A stretch of 55,477 bases of DNA from Syntrophaceae bacterium UBA5744 (GCA_002419215.1 DIFQ01000108.1:1-55477), one strand, 5' to 3'. Positions 8,427 to 17,077 are shown, counted from the first letter of the stretch. The notes: generated by a model not told the origin, from the letters alone. Made by a program: numbers and translations.

Positions 8427-10850
8427 TCACAATTTAGCTGCCTGCCATGTTGCTCTCAAAGCCTGGAACTCGGCTTCGAGCCCTGCTTTGAAATTTGCAG
8501 AAAGGGATGGGTTGACGGATTGGAGTGCTAACTGGACTGCATCCTCGATTCTTTTTATGATCTCTTCTGTGAGAGGTCCTCTTGTCCCACGAGCTTCTAT
8601 GAACCGTCGGATTGTAATAAGTTCGACACGGCGGATGGCTATGTGTTTGTCCTCGCTGCTCTCGATATGTCGCATAAGCGCCCTGAGTGTGTTCTCCCAC
8701 GGAACATTGCCTGGATCTTTATTTAGACCGATATTATGATCACGGTAATAGTATAAATGATACCCTCGATTTAGCTCGTCCCAATTTTTATCGTCTTGAA
8801 GCTTTCTAACAAAGGCCTCCTCCACGTCATACTGCATGCGCTTAATCAGTCCAAAGCCTATGGACAATTTCACAAACGGGTTATGTTCGAGGTCATCCGC
8901 TTTCCTTAGTTCGGAGACTGCTTGGGGTATACCAAGGCGCCCCATATAATATGCAGCCTGATTACGACAGAGAATACCCGATGTAGAATCATCTGATAAG
9001 GCCATATTAAATGCCCCGACTAGATTCGCGAGAGATACCTCTAATTTCGCAATGTCAAATTCAGACCATAGTGATCTTATTAACTGGTTGATTTCCCATC
9101 TAACTGCCACAGAAAGTGAGTCTGGATAAAGTCGTTTTCCCGTAAGCATACCTTCGACGAGAAACTCTGCTACTAGCTCTTCAAGAAGTTGTTCGTGTAC
9201 GAGACCGATTATTTCATCTGTATGGCCGATCATATCGAATATTCCAACCAATGCTTCTCTTTCGCAAATAGACCCCGCTTCAGGTAGAATTTCTTTCACA
9301 ATGGCTAGTAGATTTACAACCTTAATAGGAGGAGCTGCATTGAACCGAGCGCGATAGATCCACCACGCCGCAATGCGCCATGCCTGTAATAACAATGCCT
9401 CCTCTTGGGCACTTACACCTGTGAGTCCTCGGAGACGACCCAGTTCTCTTCTTGCCCACATTTCTAGGGTTTTAGCCAGTAAGGTTCGCTTATTTCTCAC
9501 ATCAAGCGGAACTTTCATTCCTGCTTCTTCAACGAGACATAAAAAAAGAGTCAACAGGAGGGGGTTTCCAGTGATCTCACTCATTTCACTGCTCGAAGCG
9601 AAAGCATCCTTAAGTCCAGCAATTAGATCAGTCCGATTCCTGATTCTACAAAATTCTTCGATATATCTCGTTGTTTTCGGTTTGTCCCATGGTTGAAGCT
9701 CAATCACAGCAGAAAGACGATCTCCCACGGCGGTTCTAGCTAGATTCTCATTCGCGTAACGGGATCTGCACGCGAATACAAAAGGAAAGCTGTAGATGGT
9801 CGATTTACAAAAACAACTTGCGTCAAACGCAGATTGAGATTCCGATATTTCATCAAAACCATCCATGTAGAATGAAGGTTGGATACTGTCTAGAGATAAA
9901 ATTGGATATGGTGTTTTTAAAAATGAGACGGAGAAGAATTCATTCACACAGGACTGATAGTCAAATGCAAATGTTCCTCTACCTCTTAGTGACATAAAAA
10001 ATGGAAGGTTTGGAGAATTAGAACTAATGGACTCTTGCGCATGTTCTATAAAGGTCTTGCCAAGAAGAGTGCTCTTACCAGAACCTGGTTCCCCCAAGAT
10101 AGCCACACAAGATCTGGCATGTCGAAAGTTTCGCAAGACATCTGTTGGAGTCTCTCCCAGCATAGCCCCACCGCTCTTCATTTGGTATGGCGGATCAATA
10201 AAGTAGCCTTGATCTAATACATCACCAAGTGAAAATCCCATTGCAGTACTAGTTTTCATATCTTTAACTTGACGCATCTGATCCCTTACCAGCATTTGAA
10301 AGAGCCAGAAAGATATTCCTCTCAAGCGTCCCTCAAGTCTCGGACGTAGATCAACAAGATCATCGAAGAACTCTATAAAGTTATTGATGTCGGCGTTTCT
10401 CACCCTTTCTATAAAATCCAGGACCTCCCAACTATCAACATATGTTGGCTTGAGCAATTTTCGTGGATCTGCAATTCTTTCTGCCCGTAAATTCTTCTCG
10501 CTTTCGAAAAGTTGATGGCGTTCATCCCAAGCCCTTCTTCTTATGAATGGTATTATTATTTTTTTATTCCTAGTCGCTGCGTCATACTCTGCCTCGGTGA
10601 TTGAGTGAGGCTTGCCTAAGTATAGACCGCCGTACCGTTTATCTACGATGAGAATAACTATGTCAGCCTGATTCAGCGCAATTAAACAAGCATCATGAGA
10701 ATGTACGTCAGGATGAACGGGAAAATCGGCACGTTCATATGCCAAAACAGAGAAACCTTTATTAGTCAGAAATTCTCCCAAATCTGCGCGAATGTCAGGC
10801 ATATCATAGCCTGTAGATATAAGAGAAATCTTCCATGGTGCTAGCGGCAT
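8427..10850 (-). CDS. DUF4062-NACHT NTPase (bacterial NLR-like defence protein)
   Basis: This 807-residue protein has three parts. Residues 1-110 match the DUF4062 pattern: WKISLISTGYDMPDIRADLGEFL, ADIVILIVDKRYGGLY and SITEAEYDAA. This TIR/nucleoside-deoxyribosyltransferase-like fold is common at the N-terminus of STAND proteins. A NACHT ATPase follows, with Walker A GEPGSGKST at about 253-261 and Walker B SFYMDGFDEI at about 326-335. The C-terminal 400 residues are helical and probably form the sensor. Bacterial NACHT proteins are known anti-phage sensors with ATPase-driven activation. It is the last gene of a four-gene minus-strand operon, 12 bases after the methyltransferase, with GGAGAG before the ATG. 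The DUF4062 part could be effector or adaptor; its activity is not predictable. Confidence 0.85.
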   Translation of the reverse strand: MPLAPWKISLISTGYDMPDIRADLGEFLTNKGFSVLAYERADFPVHPDVHSHDACLIALNQADIVILIVDKRYGGLYLGKPHSITEAEYDAATRNKKIIIPFIRRRAWDERHQLFESEKNLRAERIADPRKLLKPTYVDSWEVLDFIERVRNADINNFIEFFDDLVDLRPRLEGRLRGISFWLFQMLVRDQMRQVKDMKTSTAMGFSLGDVLDQGYFIDPPYQMKSGGAMLGETPTDVLRNFRHARSCVAILGEPGSGKSTLLGKTFIEHAQESISSNSPNLPFFMSLRGRGTFAFDYQSCVNEFFSVSFLKTPYPILSLDSIQPSFYMDGFDEISESQSAFDASCFCKSTIYSFPFVFACRSRYANENLARTAVGDRLSAVIELQPWDKPKTTRYIEEFCRIRNRTDLIAGLKDAFASSSEMSEITGNPLLLTLFLCLVEEAGMKVPLDVRNKRTLLAKTLEMWARRELGRLRGLTGVSAQEEALLLQAWRIAAWWIYRARFNAAPPIKVVNLLAIVKEILPEAGSICEREALVGIFDMIGHTDEIIGLVHEQLLEELVAEFLVEGMLTGKRLYPDSLSVAVRWEINQLIRSLWSEFDIAKLEVSLANLVGAFNMALSDDSTSGILCRNQAAYYMGRLGIPQAVSELRKADDLEHNPFVKLSIGFGLIKRMQYDVEEAFVRKLQDDKNWDELNRGYHLYYYRDHNIGLNKDPGNVPWENTLRALMRHIESSEDKHIAIRRVELITIRRFIEARGTRGPLTEEIIKRIEDAVQLALQSVNPSLSANFKAGLEAEFQALRATWQAAKL

Positions 10851-10862
10851 ACCATTCTCTCC

Positions 10863-12038
10863 TTACCTGCGTAGTACCATAATACGTTCAGTCCCTACGC
10901 CTGGCACTTGTATACGCCTGAATTTTATTCGCCGTTCTTGCTGAAAATGGACTTCGAATTTATATTCATCTCGGAGAATGCTAATTAACATTTCAATTAT
11001 ATCTTCTTTGTTGACGCGTCCCTTGCCCTGACCGATGACAAGAGCCAGATACCCAGTACGTTTCAATACCCTAGAGATTTCTGAAAAGACCTCCGACATT
11101 TCCTGTCTATACTCTTCTAAAGCCGTTTTCCGATGCCTCTTCCTGCGAGCGCCGATTTCTGCGGATATTGCCTCATTCCCCCCTTCTTCCGGGAAAAGCA
11201 TTGCGGTGAGACGCATAGAACGCACATAGTCATTAACACCGAGATAAGGTGGGGATGTTACAACAAGATCAACGGTTGAATCGTGAAGCCATTGCATTTG
11301 TCTTGCGTCACGACACGACACGATACCATCATTCAATGGTATCCAGCATTTGTTGTGAACTCGGACATATTGGCGAGCGGTTTCAAAAATAGCACGGCAG
11401 GTTAATTGGACTTGTTCACAATACATCTCTCTCGCTGGTCGATAAATCATCTCCTTCGGAAAACAACGGTCAGTAATATAAGTATAATGATCACGTTGTG
11501 AGCAGCACCTATTTAGAATGGAGGACAACATCACTTGTCTAAGTAGATTTGCATGTGTACCTCGGCGCTTAATGATATTACTATGGATTGTCAGTATTTC
11601 TTCAAGAGTGCGCAGTTCGAACCACTTGAAGATTTCTTCGTCGATGCCTACTGTTGTACAGTAGTCACCAGAATTTCTTATTGGATCTAATTTACCGACA
11701 GCGGATAATTCTTCTTCAAACCACTCGTTGTCTGTTTCGCCGATTGCTGTCAACTTGGCTTGGCAAATGTTTATCGCGAAAGGATTTCTATCTATTCCAA
11801 CAAAGTGACGGCCTACCCTAGAGGCTTCAATTGCAGTTGTTCCTGATCCCAAAAAAGGGTCAAGAACAAGATCACCCTCCTGGGAGAGGCATTTGATGAG
11901 TATGGCTGGTATTTGCGGAACAAAGGCCGCCGGATACCAGTGCAGAGAATTTATGTCAGCCGGATATTGGGAACTACTGTAATCAGAGAAATTCCAATCT
12001 ACTTGTTCCAGTTCTCTAACTGCGATTTTACTAATCAC
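10863..12038 (-). CDS. DNA methyltransferase (N4-cytosine/N6-adenine type)
   Basis: This 391-residue protein has the S-adenosylmethionine motif DPFLGSGTT at about residues 60-68, preceded by an HWYPAAF motif-X-like segment. The catalytic TSPPY motif is at about 261-265 with YLGVNDYVR after it. Motif order (X, I, then IV) and the SPPY tetrapeptide indicate an amino-methyltransferase acting on DNA adenine N6 or cytosine N4. The roughly 190 residues between motifs I and IV are unusually long and may form the recognition domain. The GTG start at 12038 is chosen over an upstream ATG at 12158 because it overlaps the preceding stop as GTGA and is preceded by GAGGAAG. No restriction endonuclease is adjacent. 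Confidence 0.85.
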   Translation of the reverse strand: MISKIAVRELEQVDWNFSDYSSSQYPADINSLHWYPAAFVPQIPAILIKCLSQEGDLVLDPFLGSGTTAIEASRVGRHFVGIDRNPFAINICQAKLTAIGETDNEWFEEELSAVGKLDPIRNSGDYCTTVGIDEEIFKWFELRTLEEILTIHSNIIKRRGTHANLLRQVMLSSILNRCCSQRDHYTYITDRCFPKEMIYRPAREMYCEQVQLTCRAIFETARQYVRVHNKCWIPLNDGIVSCRDARQMQWLHDSTVDLVVTSPPYLGVNDYVRSMRLTAMLFPEEGGNEAISAEIGARRKRHRKTALEEYRQEMSEVFSEISRVLKRTGYLALVIGQGKGRVNKEDIIEMLISILRDEYKFEVHFQQERRIKFRRIQVPGVGTERIMVLRR

Positions 12039-13369
12039 TTTTGATCTTCCTCGACATTTGGATAGCGACCTTCGCCTATGCGAACACAACGAAGCCGTTG
12101 AACGTGATAATTTACAGATAAGTAGTCGTACAAGGCTATCTCTGCCTCTTGATCCCACTTACGATGGTGTGGGGTAAACACTCCCAAAATCCATCGCTTT
12201 GGTTGTAGTTCTTGTTTTGTTATGAACTTCTGGCCCATAAAGCATACCGGTCGACCTGCAGACCTAATCCTTTTATCGGGATACATATTGGCAATGATTT
12301 CTGGAAGATCAAAATCTGTTCTTTTGGGCTTCAAAACCCTTTCGATATACCGTCTGAAAATATCTTGTGCCTGCCGTTCGATAGCATATAGCGAGGGTGC
12401 AGTCTTTACGGATACGTCCTTTGGCTCAATTAATAAAAAAGAAAGGCAGTTATATAGATCCGCTAATCGCATGCGGATAACAATGTCATGGGTTGATCTA
12501 TTCAGAAGCAGACGCTGATGGATTAATTCATCATCCGTAAGGTTCCAATCGGTTTCGCGGAGTTGATTTTCTGCAGGCACATTTGCAAGTATTCGCAGAG
12601 CATGTTTTAACATCGTTTGCAAAGAAAAATCCTTAATTGACGCGTAGATCATGCCATACAAAATGCTTCGTGCGCTTTCCCATGATTTGAGATACGTTGA
12701 AAAAGATTCATCAATACATACTCGACCTTCGTCAATAACAAGGCTCCGTGCTAAGTTTTCTGCCACTGCAGGACCATACTCACGCACACCCATGGAAGTT
12801 GCGGCTCTTATAACGTTATCGATGTTGTCTAAATCGATACCAGAACTGCATACAACATCCCCGAGTGTGTCATTTAATGAACCGGCGGCGATATCAGCTA
12901 TTCGTAACACATCGACGCCCAGAGCCCGCGCATGCGTGCTTTGGCAAACCTTATGTAGCTTGAGAGAACGCCCAAGAAACAATTGTGTTCTCTGACCTCC
13001 GAGGTCCTTTGCCTTTCCTATTATAATTTCGCGGAGCTTCTCCTCGTGGTCGAAACCATGTAGATCGGACAGCACCTCCTCAACCGCGTGGCCAAATGGT
13101 GGTGTAGCTACATCATGATAAAGGGCCGCGAGCATCACCTCTATTCGATCCTTGTCACATAACCCCACTTTATCTGCAAAAATGCCGGCGAGATGACATA
13201 CACCGAGAGAATGTTCGTAGCGGGTTACACCGGTGAACGATGGAAAACTAAGAAACGGGATGTTCGCCATTCGCACTTCACGGAGACGAAGTAGTCCAGG
13301 ACAATCAAGGGTATCGCTCACTAACGAGGGGAAGTGTAATTCTCCGTATAATCTATCAAGGCGGAACAT
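12035..13369 (-). CDS. HD-domain phosphohydrolase (COG1078/SAMHD1-like, possible dNTP triphosphohydrolase)
   Basis: This 444-residue protein carries a complete HD metal site. H53 is in RYEHSLGVCHLA, H85-D86 in LAALYHDVATPPFGHA, and the distal Asp is in SSGIDLDNIDNVI (about 179-184). This arrangement matches the COG1078 family, which includes dGTP triphosphohydrolases and SAMHD1. Depletion of deoxynucleotides by such enzymes is an established anti-phage strategy, so an effector role is plausible, but substrate cannot be inferred. The C-terminal ~150 residues are unassigned. The ATG at 13369 shares one base with the radical SAM stop; an in-frame GTG lies one codon earlier. The 3' end overlaps the methyltransferase start by four bases. 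Confidence 0.8.
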   Translation of the reverse strand: MFRLDRLYGELHFPSLVSDTLDCPGLLRLREVRMANIPFLSFPSFTGVTRYEHSLGVCHLAGIFADKVGLCDKDRIEVMLAALYHDVATPPFGHAVEEVLSDLHGFDHEEKLREIIIGKAKDLGGQRTQLFLGRSLKLHKVCQSTHARALGVDVLRIADIAAGSLNDTLGDVVCSSGIDLDNIDNVIRAATSMGVREYGPAVAENLARSLVIDEGRVCIDESFSTYLKSWESARSILYGMIYASIKDFSLQTMLKHALRILANVPAENQLRETDWNLTDDELIHQRLLLNRSTHDIVIRMRLADLYNCLSFLLIEPKDVSVKTAPSLYAIERQAQDIFRRYIERVLKPKRTDFDLPEIIANMYPDKRIRSAGRPVCFMGQKFITKQELQPKRWILGVFTPHHRKWDQEAEIALYDYLSVNYHVQRLRCVRIGEGRYPNVEEDQK

Positions 13370-14844
13370 CACAATGTTTCCTTCTTTATGGAAAATCTAT
13401 CAACGCACCATTCTTTGACGACATTTGCAACTTTAGAATAATTTGCGCCGAGGCTTTGATTTGCCATTTTATGCCATTCATTTCGGGTGTAAAACGACTT
13501 ATATCCTTCATTGACCATAGCGAGTAAATCATTTCTCGTTAGCAAATCATTCTCATAAAGCAATTCACCCCAGGGAAGATCATCCGAAACGATCTTCTCA
13601 TACCAGTCAAGGGGCCCGTCATTAGGAAAGCATTCCCTATACACATCTGTTCCGGGATACACCTCAAGGGGGTAAAAATGGGCAAATAGAAGACCAAGGT
13701 CGCTGGCTAGTTCGATCGTTCTTAGTATGGAGTTTTGATTTTCTTGTGGCCCTCCTAAGATGAATGTACCTGTCAAACGAAGATTTGGTGCCTCTGAATT
13801 TATATTGCGCACGGCTCTTCTTATCTTGTCAATATCAACATTCTTGCCCATCAAACTTGCACAAGAGGGGTCTAATTTCTCAATTCCGATATTTAGCTGA
13901 CGACATCCAGCCGCGTAAAGCATAGCCGCTATATCCTTGTCTACCATAGCTAATAATTCTGGCCGCATTTCCACCTGCCAATATAGAGGTCTAGCTAGAT
14001 TAAACATACCTGTTGCCAAATCATGTGCGTCTTGGGCCAAGCTATCTGGTTTTAGGAAGAACGTGTCATCATAGAACACAACCATGTTAATATGTGAATC
14101 CTGAAGGAAAGAGATCTCATTAAAAATATTTTCCAACGAACGTCTATTATAAATTCCTTTGCGCAGGTGAGCCGAAACACAGAACTTACATCTGTGTGGG
14201 CAACCTCTTGAAGATACCATTGTTGCGAACTTTCCCAAAAACAAGTCCCGTCGAACCGATAACACATATCCATTACTATCGACTGAGCACAACCTTCGCG
14301 GAAATTGCAGGCTATCAAGATCTTCGACTACATTCATCAAATCGTCTTTTCCTGGTGTAATGACAGTGTGCGCGTGAGCCAGATCTGAACCTTCTGATAG
14401 TATTTTTAGAATGTCACATATTGCTTTTTCACCATCGCCTGGCACAATTGCGGTTGCCCCTAGTTTATTGAAGAAAAGCCTTGACTGTCCGGGTAGTGAT
14501 GCTAGAGGACCACCATAAATAATTGGAATTTTTGGAAATACATTTTTACAGACATGAGCAACTGCTTCAGTTCCTCGTATTGACGATGTTGTACATGGTC
14601 CGATTCCGATGCCAAGATGCGGATTCATTGATTTCAATCTCGGCTCTAACCATGCACCGAGTTGACTTAATTTTGAGGGTAGAAGCGACCCGAAGACGAG
14701 GGCACAGTCGATAATTGAGACTTTGTAGCCGATATTTTCTGCGGCTGATGCAAGGTAACCCAAACCAATCGGAAATATCGTTCCGCTCCCTCGACGTCGA
14801 TGATACGGGGGGTGAATCAATACAAGATCAACTTGCCTAGCCAT
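13369..14844 (-). CDS. Cobalamin-binding-domain radical SAM protein
   Basis: This 491-residue protein has an N-terminal B12-binding-like Rossmann domain: DLVLIHPPYHRRRGSG..FPIGLGYLASAAENIGYKVSIID, then IPIIYGGPLAS. A radical SAM core follows, with the cluster motif C215-x3-C219-x2-C222 in SSRGCPHRCKFC. The domain pair is that of class B radical SAM enzymes, many of which are methyltransferases acting on unactivated carbon or phosphorus. The substrate is unknown. It is the first gene of the minus-strand operon, and its TGA overlaps the HD gene start. It is unrelated in architecture to prokaryotic viperins, which lack the B12 domain. The start is the only plausible ATG (MARQVDLVLIHPPY). Confidence 0.85.
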   Translation of the reverse strand: MARQVDLVLIHPPYHRRRGSGTIFPIGLGYLASAAENIGYKVSIIDCALVFGSLLPSKLSQLGAWLEPRLKSMNPHLGIGIGPCTTSSIRGTEAVAHVCKNVFPKIPIIYGGPLASLPGQSRLFFNKLGATAIVPGDGEKAICDILKILSEGSDLAHAHTVITPGKDDLMNVVEDLDSLQFPRRLCSVDSNGYVLSVRRDLFLGKFATMVSSRGCPHRCKFCVSAHLRKGIYNRRSLENIFNEISFLQDSHINMVVFYDDTFFLKPDSLAQDAHDLATGMFNLARPLYWQVEMRPELLAMVDKDIAAMLYAAGCRQLNIGIEKLDPSCASLMGKNVDIDKIRRAVRNINSEAPNLRLTGTFILGGPQENQNSILRTIELASDLGLLFAHFYPLEVYPGTDVYRECFPNDGPLDWYEKIVSDDLPWGELLYENDLLTRNDLLAMVNEGYKSFYTRNEWHKMANQSLGANYSKVANVVKEWCVDRFSIKKETL

Positions 14845-15240
14845 TTTTCTTATCAGCTAATGATTAACTGAGCTAAATTTGAATTTATCTTATAAACATG
14901 AATCAAATTAACGAGCTACTCTATATATAAATGTATATCTGGAGTAAAGATAAATATCTTTATAGAACAAGTAATTGCGAAATTCTTGAAAGGCTTCTGC
15001 ATCCCGCTGGATTTCTGGCTGTCGCACGGAGTTATGTAGATCTCGAACCCGGCGGAGTGTCGAAGCGAACTTCATCCTTATTGTGTGCCTTGGGTCCCTT
15101 TTGGGTCCCTTTCAAACGCTTTTGGTTGCAAATAATGAATTTATTGCGACTATTGAACGTCGCAGAAATGGCATCTATGATGTTGAAATCAAAGGAAAAG
15201 ACCGGAATACCTGGGTTTCGATAAGAATCATTTTTTTGCA
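14845..15240. other. Spacer between the radical SAM operon and the island edge
   Basis: The AT-rich first 90 bases must hold the promoter of the minus-strand operon, but no standard -35/-10 pair stands out. From 15089 a direct repeat of GGGTCCCTTTT units occurs. Reading plus strand at about 15131-15226, the translation IATIERRRNGIYDVEIKGKDRNTWVSI resembles the N-terminal start of phage-type tyrosine integrases, but there is no start signal and the frame runs into the tRNA copy. It is at best a decayed integrase fragment. Confidence 0.35.
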
Positions 15241-15263
15241 TTCAAGTCCCGGCTTCGGCACCA
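15241..15263 (+). repeat. tRNA-Leu 3'-end copy, probable attachment site and island boundary
   Basis: The 23 bases read as the 3' end of a tRNA: T-loop TTCAAGT, T-stem 3' strand CCCGG, acceptor 3' strand CTTCGGC, discriminator A, then CCA. The acceptor strand would pair with GCCGAAG, the usual 5' end of a tRNA-Leu. No 5' portion of a tRNA precedes it, but a strong terminator follows. This is the signature of an island integrated into a tRNA gene, leaving a duplicate 3' end at its far edge. The sequence changes from AT-rich accessory to GC-rich core DNA here. Confidence 0.7.
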
Positions 15264-15272
15264 AAAACAAGG

Positions 15273-15305
15273 CGGCATGGATCGACGGGTCCATGCCGTT
15301 TTTTT
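15273..15305 (+). terminator. Rho-independent terminator of the original tRNA-Leu
   Basis: CGGCATGGA and TCCATGCCG pair perfectly (nine base pairs, eight-base loop) and are followed by seven T. It stands ten bases after the tRNA-Leu 3'-end copy, so it most likely terminated that tRNA before the island inserted. Confidence 0.85.
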
Positions 15306-15420
15306 GTCTTCCGGGGAGATCGAGCCGGGCTTCTTCTTGCTGAAGCACGGCTGCCCGGGGTGAAAGACAGGAAGTTAGGAACATCGGAAGAGCGGAAGCG
15401 CGGATAAGAATAAGAACAGA

Positions 15421-15463
15421 AAAACAAATTGAAGGAGAGCGGAGCCTGTGCGCCCCGCTCTCC
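15421..15463 (-). terminator. Terminator downstream of the acyl-CoA transferase gene
   Basis: Read on the minus strand, GGAGAGCGG (15463-15455) pairs with CCGCTCTCC (15442-15434). A T-rich tail with a run of five T at 15428-15424 follows. The gene stop is at 15496, so this ends the 16992-15496 transcript. Confidence 0.75.
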
Positions 15464-15495
15464 TGGTTTATTTCCCGATACCCGATACCCTCTCT

Positions 15496-16992
15496 TCATG
15501 CAGCCCCCTCGGGCTTCATGGTGCCCGTCTCGTTGAAGCGCACATGCCAGCTGTAGGCCTCGTCGAGAAGCATGGGGATGTGCCCGCCCACTTTTTTCCT
15601 GGCGCGGTTGAAGTAGTCCCACAGCATGGGCCGATAGTCCGGGTGGGCGCAGTTCTCGATGATGAGGGGCACTTTTTCCCTCGGGTCAAGGCCGCGCAGG
15701 TCAGCAACTCCCTGGTCCGTCACGATGACGTGGATCTCGTGTTCCGTGTGGTCGTAGTGAGTCACGTGGGGAACCACCCTCGAAATGGCGCCCTTCTTGG
15801 CCGCGGACGGCGTCAGGAAGACGACGAGGCCCGAGTTTCTGGAGAAGTCGCCCGAGCCGCCGATACCGTTGACCATCGTCGTTCCGAAGGTGTGCGTGGA
15901 GTTGGCATTGCCGTAGATGTCCACCTCGAGGGCCGTGTTCATGGCGATGTTGCCCAGCCTGCGGGCGATCTCCGGGTTGTTGCTGATCTCCTGGGGCCGC
16001 AGTACGATCTTGTCGCGGTAGGTCATGATGTTCTTGTAAAACCGCTGGAGCCCCTCGGGAGAGGGGGAAAGCGACGTGCCGGAGACGGCGTTGAGCTTGC
16101 CCACGTCGATGAGGTCGAACATGGCGTCCTGGATGACCTCCGTCCAGACCCTCAGGTTCTTGTAGTCGCTCTCGACAAGGCCCGCCATGACGGCGTTGGC
16201 CACGTTGCCCACGCCCGACTGCAGGGGCGGCAGCGTCTCGCCGTACTCCTTCTCGAAGAACTTGATGAGGTGCCGGGCCATGGCCTTGGACTGTTCGTCG
16301 ATAGCCCCCAGTGGCCTCGTCTTGTCGCCGATCTCGCAGGGCACGATGGCCACGATCTTCCGCGGGTCGCAGGGCATGTAGATCGTCCCGATCCGCTGGT
16401 TGATGTCGGTGATGGGCAGAGGGTGCCGGGCCGGCGGGTCGGCGGGGATGAAGATGTCGCTCATCCCGACGAGCTCCATGGGCTGGCTCGTGTTGACCTC
16501 GATGATGACCTTCTCGGCCTGTTGCAGGAAGGTGGGGGAATTCCCTACGGAGGTCGAGGGGACAATCCCGCCGTTTTCGAGGATGCAGACGGCCTCCACG
16601 ATGGCCACATCCATCTTGCCCAGGAACCCGTAGCGCAACTGCTGGGCCATCTGGCTCAGGTGGATGTCGAAGAACATCGTTTCGCCCGCGTTGAGACGCT
16701 GGTTGATTTTCTTTCCCGTCTGGTAGGGAAAGCGCTTGGCGATGGCGTTCACCTCGGCCCAGGCCTCGTCGAGTTCCACACCGACGGAGGCGCCCGTGAG
16801 CAGGGAGAAGCGCATCTTCTCGCCTTTCTTGACCCGATCGGCCACGGCCAGCGGCACCGCCTTGGGATACCCGCAGGGTGTGAACCCGCTCGTGCCGACG
16901 ACCATCCCATCCTTGAGGTGCTTGGCGGCCTCCTCGGCCGTTGTGACCTTGGACAACAGTTCCTTGTTAAAGATACGGCTCTCGATTCCCAT
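15496..16992 (-). CDS. Succinyl-CoA/acetyl-CoA:carboxylate CoA-transferase (acetyl-CoA hydrolase/transferase family)
   Basis: This 498-residue enzyme of the class I CoA-transferase type moves CoA between acids such as succinate, acetate and propionate. Recognisable segments are GTSGFTPCGYPKAVPLA near the N-terminus, SGVGNVANAVMAGL, WTEVIQDAMFDLID with the likely catalytic Glu, and NGIGGSGDF near the end. The closest known types are the succinate:acetate and propionate:succinate CoA-transferases, which fits the mutase/decarboxylase operon just across the strand switch, where succinyl-CoA and propionyl-CoA must be made or recycled. The start at 16992 is preceded by AAGGAGG; the frame's earlier ATG at 17043 lacks a site. 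Acceptor preference cannot be read from sequence. Confidence 0.85.
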   Translation of the reverse strand: MGIESRIFNKELLSKVTTAEEAAKHLKDGMVVGTSGFTPCGYPKAVPLAVADRVKKGEKMRFSLLTGASVGVELDEAWAEVNAIAKRFPYQTGKKINQRLNAGETMFFDIHLSQMAQQLRYGFLGKMDVAIVEAVCILENGGIVPSTSVGNSPTFLQQAEKVIIEVNTSQPMELVGMSDIFIPADPPARHPLPITDINQRIGTIYMPCDPRKIVAIVPCEIGDKTRPLGAIDEQSKAMARHLIKFFEKEYGETLPPLQSGVGNVANAVMAGLVESDYKNLRVWTEVIQDAMFDLIDVGKLNAVSGTSLSPSPEGLQRFYKNIMTYRDKIVLRPQEISNNPEIARRLGNIAMNTALEVDIYGNANSTHTFGTTMVNGIGGSGDFSRNSGLVVFLTPSAAKKGAISRVVPHVTHYDHTEHEIHVIVTDQGVADLRGLDPREKVPLIIENCAHPDYRPMLWDYFNRARKKVGGHIPMLLDEAYSWHVRFNETGTMKPEGAA

Positions 16993-17077
16993 CTTGGTAT
17001 TGCCTCCTTGTCTTGGATTGAAACCGGCAACTCCCCACGTCAACGGTTACAGATCCTGCGACAGGTCAATCAGGTAT

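Noticed and set aside
8225..8437. 70-codon frame after the split nuclease
   Set aside because: No ribosome-binding site, overlaps the nuclease 3' end, and the product is an implausible mix rich in Cys, Ser and Ile.
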